NCBI GenBank assembly: GCA_000697055.1
Contig: JNDT01001746.1
Coordinates: 1 to 15,656 of the forward strand
Source of the DNA: Saksenaea vasiformis B4078
Taxonomy: Eukaryota > Mucoromycota > Mucoromycetes > Mucorales > Saksenaeaceae
Reading direction: 5' to 3'
Length of the DNA stretch: 15,656 bases
Positions 1 to 6,476 of the stretch are shown piece after piece. The notes below the pieces were generated by a model. The model made no database searches. It worked only from the letters and a program-made list of their open reading frames with translations, and was not told the DNA's origin. Position 1 is the first letter of the stretch. Every line of letters starts with the position of its first letter. Made by a program: the position numbers and the translations under genes.

Positions 1-20
1 TTTATCCATGCTATTTATAC

Positions 21-227
21 TTCAGAGAAATCAACGATCTGTTGATGCTGTTGCGTAATATTCCTTAGATCTACTGGTAATTGCGCAATGATATAAGATG
101 AGCGTGTCATATACGCTCGCAAAGCAGAGATCATTGATCTATCAGAAAGGACTGCTATTATGTGATCGATGTTGATCTGTCATTGTTCTCGCATAAAATC
201 ACGTAATAGCATCTTTTTGAAAGACAT
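21..227 (-). CDS. 5' portion of an unidentified minus-strand gene (partial, runs off left edge)
   Basis: I do not recognise this protein. Two exons can be joined: 227-203 (ATG at 227-225) and 154-21, separated by a 48-nt intron (155-202) with a GTGATT donor and AATAG acceptor. The joined frame stays open for 53 codons and ends at a further candidate donor (GTATAA, first base at 20), so the gene would continue leftwards out of the window. The predicted N-terminus begins MSFKKMLLPVLSDRSM and continues with a Ser/Thr/Arg-bearing hydrophobic stretch and a Gln-rich segment (ITQQHQQIVDF). A CCAAT motif (minus-strand ATTGG) lies at about 240-244, very close to the ATG, so the true transcript start may be further upstream or the start may lie in an earlier exon. 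Exon calling is by eye only and the identity is open. Confidence 0.35.
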
Positions 228-968
228 AATTTATGATCAGCCAATCAAATCATTCACGGCAGATACTGGGAAGGCGTCATTATCTTTGTAGATCGATTGA
301 TGAATACTTACCTGACGTGCACGCTACGATAGCACAAAAAAAAAGATGCAACTGTTACGAGTTTAATAAAACAGTTACTATACGTGTAGTACAGAAGCAG
401 AGGCAGACGTTTCTAAAAAGGTACCGATTGCGTTATTATTTTGCAGTCACCATCAGCCTCAGCAGGCCTCGCAGAAATTTCCGCATTATCTAAACTCTCG
501 CGGTTCATTCAACCATCTTGCCGGGAATCACGTCAATCGTAGACTTCTTTTCTGCATTGCACAATTAACAGCTCCTTTATCATTAAAAAACATACATACG
601 GGCACGAACATCTCTGAGACTTTTAGCGTTGCACATTTTCGAAATAAACACAAATGTTACCTTTACTTCTTTTTATTTTTTTTTTTGAATCTCTTATCAA
701 ATGCTTATGCTAAATGTTACCATTGCTACACCTTGTAATATTTCGACTAATTACTAATTCGTTGCATGCAACATCGTCTTCGTCATTAGAGCAGAAAGAG
801 AATCTTCTCTATTTCGTTTTCTTTCTTTCTTTCCTTCGTTCGTTTTTTAAGTGAAATATCAAGGAAGGCAACGAACTTATATTCTTCATAACTATGCTTC
901 CATTGCAGTTTTTTTTTGACATTGCAGAAAGAGTCATGTTAACGATTAGTAAGCTAATTGCTCTCAAG
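228..968. other. AT-rich intergenic DNA, no gene identified
   Basis: No convincing gene. The stretch is AT-rich with several homopolymer runs. A short minus-strand ATG at 484-486 opens a 16-codon basic/hydrophobic peptide (begins MRKFLRGLLRLM) that could be an upstream exon of the gene at 21-227, but I could not build a consistent splice chain and leave it uncalled. The 86-codon plus-strand open frame at 233-493 looks compositionally random. Confidence 0.5.
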
Positions 969-1059
969 CGAATATTCGTTACTGATTCGAATACTAAAAA
1001 ACATATTCATATTCATTCGAATACGAATATGTACGAACGAATATGAATATTCGAATATT
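969..1059. repeat. Cluster of AT-rich palindromes built on GAATATTC/TTCGAA
   Basis: This segment contains the perfect palindromes CGAATATTCG (969-978) and AATATTCGAATATT (1046-1059). Between them is a 17-nt inverted repeat (1003-1019 against 1034-1050) with one mismatch and a 14-nt loop. GAA and TTC trinucleotides recur throughout. The right side continues as TTTTGCCGACTCCTA, which reads on the minus strand as TAGGAGTCGGCAAAA, a form reminiscent of the outer end of hAT-type transposons. No matching left end or 8-bp duplication is visible, so a mobile origin is inference. The GAA/TTC pattern also resembles heat-shock elements. Confidence 0.55.
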
Positions 1060-1275
1060 TTGCCGACTCCTAACTGTATCTTAGTATTCTTCATTCTTTT
1101 TTTCTATCGTTTTTCTTTATTTCCATTTATTTAATACTAGTAGTTTCAAAATAAGAATAAAATAGAAATAACAAAATAACAAAATAAAAAGATAACAAAA
1201 AAAAAAACTAAAATAAACAAAAAGAAGAAAATTAAAGAAAATAAAATAATTGTTGTGTTGTGACTGGAACTGATA

Positions 1276-1280
1276 AGTAC
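1276..1280. repeat. Target-site duplication, left copy (AGTAC)
   Basis: AGTAC directly abuts the left end of the 1281-1470 element and is repeated exactly at 1471-1475 directly after its right end. A 5-bp duplication is what retroviral-type integrases produce. Confidence 0.8.
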
Positions 1281-1470
1281 TGAAGTGTCGGTTAATTGGT
1301 GTCAAGAATCAGGCAGGTAGAGTACGTGAGACTCGGTCAGGATTGTTTTATTCTGTGTAAAAGAACTGGAGACTGAATTATAATTTACTATCCAATTAAC
1401 TGAACTGACGGAGTAATGCTGAGTATACATTGTGCTAGTAAATGTATGACAAAGAAGTCTGGATACAACA
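1281..1470 (+). mobile_element. Solo LTR, family 1, copy A (190 bp)
   Basis: The element begins TGAAGTGTCGG and ends GGATACAACA, giving the 5'-TG...CA-3' ends of an LTR, and is bounded by a perfect 5-bp duplication AGTAC (1276-1280 and 1471-1475). A second copy at 2650-2838 differs by six substitutions and one 1-bp indel (about 97% identical), which fixes both ends independently. Three of the six substitutions are CpG in copy C and CpA or TpG here. No internal retrotransposon coding region is attached, so it is best read as a solo LTR left by LTR-LTR recombination. A short terminal-repeat element of another type is possible. It lies 356 bp upstream of the tRNA-Glu gene. Strand is assigned only from the TG...CA reading shared with copy C. 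Confidence 0.8.
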
Positions 1471-1756
1471 AGTACAGTGAGACTAAAGGGTGTCATTTAT
1501 TTCAGTAGAAAAGTAGACCAAGAACTAATTACTAGCTATGACTGTATTTATATGATCGAAGATCATGTCTATTATATTGATACAGTAATAGATTATATCT
1601 CAGACATGACAATAATAAAAAAAAATGTAATTCTACAACAGATGTAACGATCAGCGAGTAGATCGTTGATGTTGACGTTTCATAGAATGGCCAAACAAAG
1701 CAAGGAAAAATCACCAAATGATAAGAACAAAATGACCAAAATTACTATACAAATGC

Positions 1757-1790
1757 CCAAGACCATGTTCTTGGTAAGGCCTTACCAAGG
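1757..1790. repeat. 20-bp perfect palindrome with a competing hairpin, upstream of tRNA-Glu
   Basis: CTTGGTAAGGCCTTACCAAG at 1770-1789 is its own reverse complement over 20 bp. It overlaps a second inverted repeat, CCAAGA (1757-1762) and TCTTGG (1769-1774) with a 6-nt loop, so the central TTGG arm could pair either way. The palindrome ends 37 bp before the first base of the tRNA. It could be a protein-binding dyad, an excision scar, or chance; nothing here decides. Confidence 0.7.
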
Positions 1791-1826
1791 CCTGAAAATT
1801 TTACACATAATACTACAAATGTAGCT

Positions 1827-1898
1827 TCCTCAATGGTCCAGTGGTCAGGATTTCGGTCTCTCACACCGACGGCCGGGGTTCGATTCCCCGTTGGGGAA
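1827..1898 (+). tRNA. tRNA-Glu, anticodon CTC
   Basis: This is a 72-nt intronless cytosolic-type tRNA gene. The acceptor stem is TCCTCAA (1827-1833) paired with TTGGGGA (1891-1897), with discriminator A at 1898. The D arm is GTCC...GGAT, the anticodon stem is TCGGT/ACCGA around loop CTCTCAC, giving anticodon CTC (reads GAG, Glu), and the T arm is CGGGG-TTCGATT-CCCCG. All four stems pair, with only G-T wobbles as exceptions. Internal A box (TGGTCCAGTGG, 1834-1844) and B box (GGTTCGATTCC, 1877-1887) are intact and a T5 tract follows at once, so the gene should be transcribed by RNA polymerase III. The encoded sequence lacks CCA, as expected for a eukaryotic nuclear tRNA. Three solo LTRs surround it. 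Confidence 0.95.
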
Positions 1899-1903
1899 TT
1901 TTT
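1899..1903 (+). terminator. RNA polymerase III terminator (T5)
   Basis: A run of five T starts at the base after the tRNA-Glu discriminator, the standard Pol III stop signal. The next bases (GCCCGCGGGGC) form a short GC-rich dyad. Confidence 0.8.
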
Positions 1904-2006
1904 GCCCGCGGGGCATTGATTGTTACACGAGGTCTTGTCCAATCACATTCGAGATCTCGATGAAATGCCCTTTTGTGCTATCCGACGACTTCTACTTTAT
2001 TATCTG

Positions 2007-2308
2007 TGTCGTTTTCGTGGGTGTCCGTACACAACTACTGTTTTGGCTATAAGTCCAATCAAGCTGGTAAGGGACCACCAAAGATAATCGTAAACAGAAG
2101 AAATAAAAAATAAGATAAACGGATGATGATCTTTTATTGAACGTCGATGTTAAGTATTTATATACATTGAATATTCTGTGAGATTCTACGGGATGGAAGT
2201 TGCGAGAAGTATCCATATACTTCTTGGAACCTGAGCGCAACTTCGAGAACTTCTTGGAAAGTTTCGGCAAAACAATTTTACGTCATCTGGCGGAGTCTGG
2301 GTCCGACA
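2007..2308 (-). mobile_element. Solo LTR, family 2 (302 bp, minus orientation)
   Basis: Read on the minus strand the element starts TGTCGGACCC and ends AAAACGACA, so it has TG...CA termini inside a perfect 5-bp terminal inverted repeat (TGTCG/CGACA). It is flanked by TCTG on both sides (2003-2006 and 2309-2312), a 4-bp duplication; the match extends to ATCTG if the terminal A is counted. In minus orientation it carries a TATA-like TATATAAATAC (2154-2164) and an AATAAA (2133-2138), the expected LTR promoter and poly(A) signals. Its U3-side sequence has a directly repeated CTTCTTGGAA and one TTCGAGAA heat-shock-like dyad (2242-2249). No second copy is in this window, so the ends rest on structure alone. 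It begins 108 bp after the tRNA-Glu gene. Confidence 0.68.
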
Positions 2309-2312
2309 TCTG

Positions 2313-2644
2313 CTTTCCTTTTGCCTCTTATATCTTACTAGTCAGAACAATTACATGATTTAGAGAACTAAAATACATAAGCAGCTGAAAGTAACTAAAT
2401 AAGCAGGGGCAATCTATCCTCCATGTCGCCTTTTTGCTGTCCTCTACATTTGTCTGCACTCTGCTGGCTATTGGATCCCTAGCTCAACGTACGGTGACAG
2501 GATATTTTGTTGAAACAGAAAATCAAATGAATCAATAAGTGTTGCGAATTATATTGTACGCAGGAATATGCGATAGATGTTTCTTTATCCTTTTTTTTTG
2601 AGAGAGAAACAAAGAATGATGCATTGTTGCGCCACTAACGTTAG
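2313..2644. other. Intergenic sequence, no gene seen
   Basis: There is no coding signal on either strand in this stretch between two solo LTRs. It has a T9 run at about 2591 and nothing else I can name. Confidence 0.5.
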
Positions 2645-2649
2645 CAAAG
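2645..2649. repeat. Target-site duplication, left copy (CAAAG)
   Basis: CAAAG abuts the left end of the 2650-2838 element and recurs exactly at 2839-2843. It differs from the AGTAC duplication of copy A, so the two copies were inserted independently. Confidence 0.8.
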
Positions 2650-2838
2650 TGAAGTGTCGGTTAATTGGTGTCGAGAATCAGGCGGGTAGAGTACGTGAGA
2701 CTCGGTCAGGATTGTTTATTCTGTGTCAAAGAACTAGGGACTGAATTATAATTTACTATCCAATTAACCGAACTGACGGAGTAATGCTGAGTATACATTG
2801 TGCTAGTAAATGTATGACAAAGAAGTCTGGATACAACA
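2650..2838 (+). mobile_element. Solo LTR, family 1, copy C (189 bp)
   Basis: This is a near-identical copy of the 1281-1470 element in the same orientation, with ends TGAAGTGTCGG and GGATACAACA and its own 5-bp duplication CAAAG (2645-2649 and 2839-2843). It keeps the CpG dinucleotides that copy A has lost at three places, so it looks like the younger or less methylated insertion. The distinct duplications rule out reading copies A and C as the two LTRs of one 1.6-kb retrotransposon. No retrotransposon coding sequence is adjacent. Confidence 0.8.
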
Positions 2839-2843
2839 CAAAG

Positions 2844-3342
2844 AAACGATATCCACGATTTATGGTTTCCAACAGCAAATACTATTATTACTGGTAGTAG
2901 AAAAGTCGATTGGAACAAGGAGGTTGACGTTATTGTAAACAATATCGCAGTGACCTGAACAAAGGAAAAAAGGAATGCAGCACTTCTAATCACTTGAACT
3001 TCGTATATCAACGGTTGACATAGAACGTTAATTTTTCCTAATCAACTTACATACCATGTTATGCGTTTGGATAATGAAGAATAATTAGGATTGTTCCTCT
3101 TGATCAAGCTGGTTGCTAAGCCAAAAGATCACTATGGGAAAGGATAACCGGAAAATGCCACTTTCGATGTTGAGTAATTCAACATCTTCATAGTAATATC
3201 TCTTGCGATGCCCTGTCAAATCACCAAGCATTGCCTATGGCTTATCTTAATAATACAAGAACCGCCGTAATGTATTGCAGGTCCTCCACCTCGTTCAGTA
3301 TGGTCATCGTGAAGAAAAATTGAACCATACAAACGGACACAT
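2844..3342. other. Intergenic / degenerate sequence before the CACTA-like element
   Basis: No intact gene. A small hairpin GATGTTGA...TCAACATC (arms 3166-3173 and 3179-3186) is present. The last 60 bases contain a plus-strand open stretch reading HREEKLNHTNGH that could be a remnant of the upstream part of the transposase continuing after 3624, but this is weak. A minus-strand open frame of about 45 codons starting near 3222 is also unassigned. Confidence 0.4.
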
Positions 3343-3624
3343 CACTACGGGGAAAAAACATTGGACAAATCTGTGGCAGATCCGTAGTTAATCTCATGTC
3401 AAAATGTTGGACATATCCCTGATTTTGGCCGCTTTGTTAGATTTGTCCAAAATTCTGACATGAGATTTCTACAGATTTTGCTCAAGAGAGTTCAGACTTG
3501 TTAGGGATACTTGAGATTTGCTCGAGATGCTTTAGATATATCCAAGACTGGGTAAGATTTGTCCAAGACATTTTATGTTTGTCAAAGATATTTTGAAGAT
3601 TGTCACAGATCATTTCTCGTAGTG
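3343..3624. mobile_element. CACTA-like non-autonomous element with subterminal repeats (282 bp)
   Basis: The left end CACTACGGGGAAA and the inverted right end (minus strand CACTACGAGAAAT) match at 10 of 13 positions, the CACTA signature of CMC/EnSpm-type DNA transposons. Inside are repeated degenerate copies of AGATTTGTCC(AAGA): inverted near the left end (3363-3372) and direct at 3439-3448 and 3555-3564, with looser copies between. That resembles the subterminal repeat arrays these transposases bind. A 28-bp inverted repeat with three mismatches (3390-3417 against 3440-3467, 22-nt loop) gives a strong foldback. There is no coding capacity. I see no 2-3 bp target duplication (flanks CAT and GCT), so an imperfect insertion or later deletion must be assumed. 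Confidence 0.5.
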
Positions 3625-4370
3625 GCTTTCATAACCAAGCAAGGAAGGAAACTCATCGTTGCCGGGAATAACATCAAGAAATTGCCAACCCTGATTGATG
3701 CTGATGTCAACACTGGATACATTCAAAGAATCATAAATGATGAGAGTATGTTGCGCAATAGATTGACGGTCCACGATATCAACGGTCTGAGGTACCAAAG
3801 TGCAACGTCAATCAATGCAGGATTGCAGCAAGCTGCGATAGTTTCAGTCAGACACATGGAAGACAATGGTTACAATGTTTTGTATGTGCATGATGGCTCT
3901 GACTGCTTGCAATATCTGTTCTTACGTCGCAAGTGATGATTGAAAAGGCTTGTTATTTCTCGCAAGTTGCACTAGTTGATGCGATGTACAATGTAAGCAA
4001 TACAAAGATGCCCTTGATTACGTCTCTAGGTGTCAGCAACGCTTGCGGGTTTATGTTAGGGGCGTTTCCCGTTGCATTTGCGTGGATTGATAACGAGAAA
4101 AAGACATGTATATCTGGGCAGTTGCAAACATGGAATATGCAAGTCTTCTTCCTTTACGTCACTTTAATATCCATCCCTAACCTTTGCATTCTTGCGATCG
4201 ACTTTGTCTTATTGACAGTACCATTTTATTTCGTATACTTCTTTATTGACTGCACTTCTTGTGTATTTCTATCATCTTTGTTTATCTTTTCCAATTCCTC
4301 TTTTTGCTTTCTTACCTTCTGCTGTTCATGTTTATAACGAGTCAAAGCACGAAGACGGACAAGCTTTCCC
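3625..4370 (+). pseudogene. MULE (Mutator-like) transposase relic, frame-broken
   Basis: Plus-strand coding remnants occur in three successive frames. Frame one (to 3936) carries the pre-catalytic region, with LTVHDINGLRYQS and GYNVLYVHD..CLQYLF, typical of MULE proteins just before the DDE core. After a frameshift near 3930 comes the first catalytic aspartate region, ALVDAMYNVSNTKMPLI, with the VDATYxTNxxxMPLL pattern of MULEs, then FPVAFAWIDNEKK. After another shift near 4105 the frame reads KDMYIWAVANME and then SCDRLCLID, which aligns with the second catalytic region (TDRxxALM), with an in-frame stop between. A possible W-H-x-N-K-N-like remnant (VHVYNESK) lies near 4335. The 5' part is missing at the 3343-3624 element. 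Assignment rests on motif recall, not a search. It cannot be functional as it stands. Confidence 0.55.
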
Positions 4371-5137
4371 CTAATTTTTCCGTAAATCCTTCTTTGACTT
4401 TTTGCTAACTAGCTTATTGGAAAAAAAATCTCACTAAGAAAACAAATACAGATATCGAAATAGAATAATAAGAGCTACATTCTGATATGAAATTTTTTTT
4501 TTTGGATGTTGTCTGGAGATTTACAAATGCGCTGAACAATGAGCAAAATGCACAGAGGTTAACCTTGCCAAATCGCCAGTTTCGTCTCCATTTTGACAAA
4601 AAATAATTTTGGATAAAAAAACACAACCAGATAGAGTAAGAAGAACCTAGTGGAAATATACTATTTGCATCCTATTCACATATATAGTTCACGAGAAAAA
4701 TGTAAAGAAGTGATCTTTCCATTTGGATTGGCTGTCGGAGGCCTCCCTCTTTCCATATTGGGACGCTATCCGTGTCTTCGATTTGCGGCGTTTCAATGTT
4801 CTCCGCGGGCTGCACCAGGTGGAAAGTGGTGTTCTGCGATTGGCTTCGGCAGGTTATATAATTACTCAGACGGAGTCGTGAGCAGAGAGGAAGAAGATCG
4901 CTAATAAAGGTACTGATGGCTTCCAATTAGAGAATATAATATATATAAAAAGAACTATGATATAATCGAAAAGTCTGCGCAATTGAAGATCATTTATGAA
5001 AGGGAGAAATGAAAGAAAAAATAGTAAGGAAGTGTATCATCACATAAAGAAACATATCAAGAAGGAAAATGAAGAACCTAATGATGGATTATAAATGAAC
5101 AGAGGGCAAGGACGGTCGAGCTTGTAGAGATAGACAT
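4371..5137. other. Mostly non-coding intergenic region
   Basis: This region is AT-rich except for a GC-richer island at about 4725-4865 that is described separately. Two opposed 84-codon open frames (4650-4904 plus, 4672-4926 minus) cover that island; neither has recognisable domains and both probably reflect its base composition. Long runs of AT dinucleotides occur at about 4932-4950. No RNA gene was recognised. Confidence 0.45.
4727..4865 (+). promoter_or_regulatory. Promoter-like island: two CCAAT-type boxes and a TATA-like box
   Basis: ATTGGC occurs at 4727-4732 and again at 4839-4844, and TTATATAATT follows at 4854-4863, a spacing suitable for a plus-strand fungal promoter. The segment is clearly more GC-rich than its surroundings. 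No coding start follows closely; the first confident plus-strand ATG is at 5435. It could drive a long 5' leader of the ZCCHC10-like gene (a candidate acceptor CGCAG sits at 5411-5415), drive a non-coding RNA, or be coincidence. Confidence 0.3.
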
Positions 5138-5261
5138 TCATGCAGAAATATCAACGTTGCGAAGAGTCTGACTATCCGCCATAACGATACCATTCTCCGC
5201 CGCACTGAAAGGCGTGTAAAATGCCAAAAATCTATCAGTCCAACCAGTATACAGTTTCAGC
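5138..5261 (-). CDS. Exon-like minus-strand coding stretch, C-terminal, unidentified
   Basis: A minus-strand frame from 5261 to a stop at 5138-5140 encodes about 40 residues of coding-like composition (starting LKLYTGWTDRFLAFYTPFSA, ending TLRNVDISA). It is preceded by a clean TATAG acceptor (5262-5266), as a last exon would be. The upstream exon is unclear. A frame ending ISSVAG at about 5309 could join through a 48-nt intron, but only with a GC donor. Further upstream this would run antisense into the start of the ZCCHC10-like gene. I recognise no family. It may be the last exon of a small gene, a gene fragment, or chance. Confidence 0.3.
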
Positions 5262-5434
5262 CTATATTTTGTTTTGAATTTGCATAATGTTGGTTGCTAG
5301 GGATGTTGCCCAGCGACAGACGATATCCACAGCAAAAAATTCAATTGTGACTCAATCTGTGACAGAGCCAAAAAAAGGAGGCGGCCGCGACAAACGCAAC
5401 CAAAAAATTCTCGCAGGTTGAAAGGAGACTTCTC

Positions 5435-6347
5435 ATGTATAAAACTGGACCAAGGTATTTTGACGCTTTGTGCAGAAGATTGCTTAGGCTCACACGGTAA
5501 AGATATCCCTCTTCGACCCCTAAAGCTAGCGCATCAACGAGATGCCAAAAATGTCTAGACTACGGTCATTGGGTAAGGAGAGATCAACTAGTAGAATCAG
5601 CTTGCTCATTATGATAATAGACGTATGAATGCAAAGGAGCCAGAAGTTATAAATCTCGACCTACTCGTACACAGCAGCTGACAAAGCCCTTGGATCTAAT
5701 GGCGCCAACTATCCCTGATGAGCTGCAGGACAGGTAAAACTAGCCCAAGTACAGTTTTCAGAGAGAAGTAAACTCCCGAATAGAAAAGGATTGGCCGACA
5801 AAATTTTGGCAGCGAAAAAGAAAACGAAACACAGGCGCAGGTATGATGACTTTAGGTTCAGAAAGTAGCGTGGTTGCTGACGCTACGTAGGTCTTCTTCT
5901 ACCTCTTCATCTACCGAGAGTTCAAGTGACTCAGACTCAAGCTCTAGTTCTGATTCTGATTCTGATTCTGATACCGCTTCGGAATCCTCGTCATCATCAG
6001 TATCAAGCTCTTCAGGTTTTTCGGACAGCAGTGATTCAGATGATGGAAGTAGCAGTGAAAGCGGAAGTGCAAGCGGAAGCAGCAGCAGCAGCAGTGAATC
6101 GGATGACGGAAGCGTACGTGGCAGATATCACCGTAATAGAGGTCGTAGATCCAGTAGCAGAAGCAGCTATGGTGGCTACAGGTCACGATCGCGACAACAT
6201 TCGCCCAGCAGGGACGTTCACTCACGATCCCGATCTCGATCTCGTTCCGTGTCGAGATCTGGATCACGTTCTGCGAGACGACCGAGATATCGATCTGTTT
6301 CTCGTTCACTCTCAAGATCACCTAGCCGTAAAAGAAGCAGACGTTGA
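5435..6347 (+). CDS. ZCCHC10-like zinc-knuckle protein with Ser/Asp-rich and RS-rich tail
   Basis: Five exons (5435-5454, 5530-5572, 5621-5733, 5784-5840, 5891-6347) join in frame to give 229 residues; the four introns are 75, 48, 50 and 50 nt. Residues 1-12 (MYKTGPSASTRC) lead into a CCHC zinc knuckle, CQKCLDYGHWTYEC (C-x2-C-x4-H-x4-C), split by intron 2 between W and T. Then comes the family's basic segment SYKSRPTRTQQL, a short helical Lys-rich region, a long Ser/Asp/Glu-rich acidic tract and an Arg-Ser-dipeptide C-terminus. That order (knuckle, SRPSRT-like motif, Ser-rich tail) is known from ZCCHC10-family proteins, which are nuclear and poorly characterised. The RS tail suggests a link to pre-mRNA splicing, but that is inference. 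The start is the ATG that directly precedes the conserved N-terminus; intron 4 has a good branch site (CTGAC). Confidence 0.8.
5898..6110 (+). repeat. Low-complexity Ser/Asp-coding repeat tract
   Basis: Tandem runs of AGT/AGC/TCA/TCT serine codons, GAT/GAC codons and an AGC-rich segment (about 6070-6098) form imperfect microsatellites within exon 5 of the ZCCHC10-like gene. They produce long open frames on other frames and strands that are not genes. Confidence 0.7.
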
Positions 6348-6476
6348 TCTATTTGCGTAGTATTATCGATATAATATGCAAGTAAACAGGACAAAAAAAA
6401 TAGTATGGATGATGATGATCTAAGTTAAAAACAATTTACTCGATGAAATACATGTACAATGAATGCGGGGAAAATA

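Noticed and set aside
1745..1942. 65-codon minus-strand open frame
   Set aside because: It runs antisense through the intact tRNA-Glu gene and the palindrome; no coding character.
1281..2838. Copies A and C read as the two LTRs of a single 1.6-kb retrotransposon
   Set aside because: Each copy has its own different 5-bp duplication on both sides. The DNA between them holds an intact tRNA gene and another LTR, with no gag or pol.
4650..4926. Two opposed 84-codon open frames on the GC-richer island
   Set aside because: No domain, no homologous pattern, and each is antisense to the other; more likely promoter DNA.
5926..6360. 144-codon plus-strand and 125-codon minus-strand (5944-6321) open frames
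   Set aside because: Both are shadows of the Ser/Asp and Arg/Ser codon repeats in exon 5 of the ZCCHC10-like gene; the spliced frame with the zinc knuckle is the real one.
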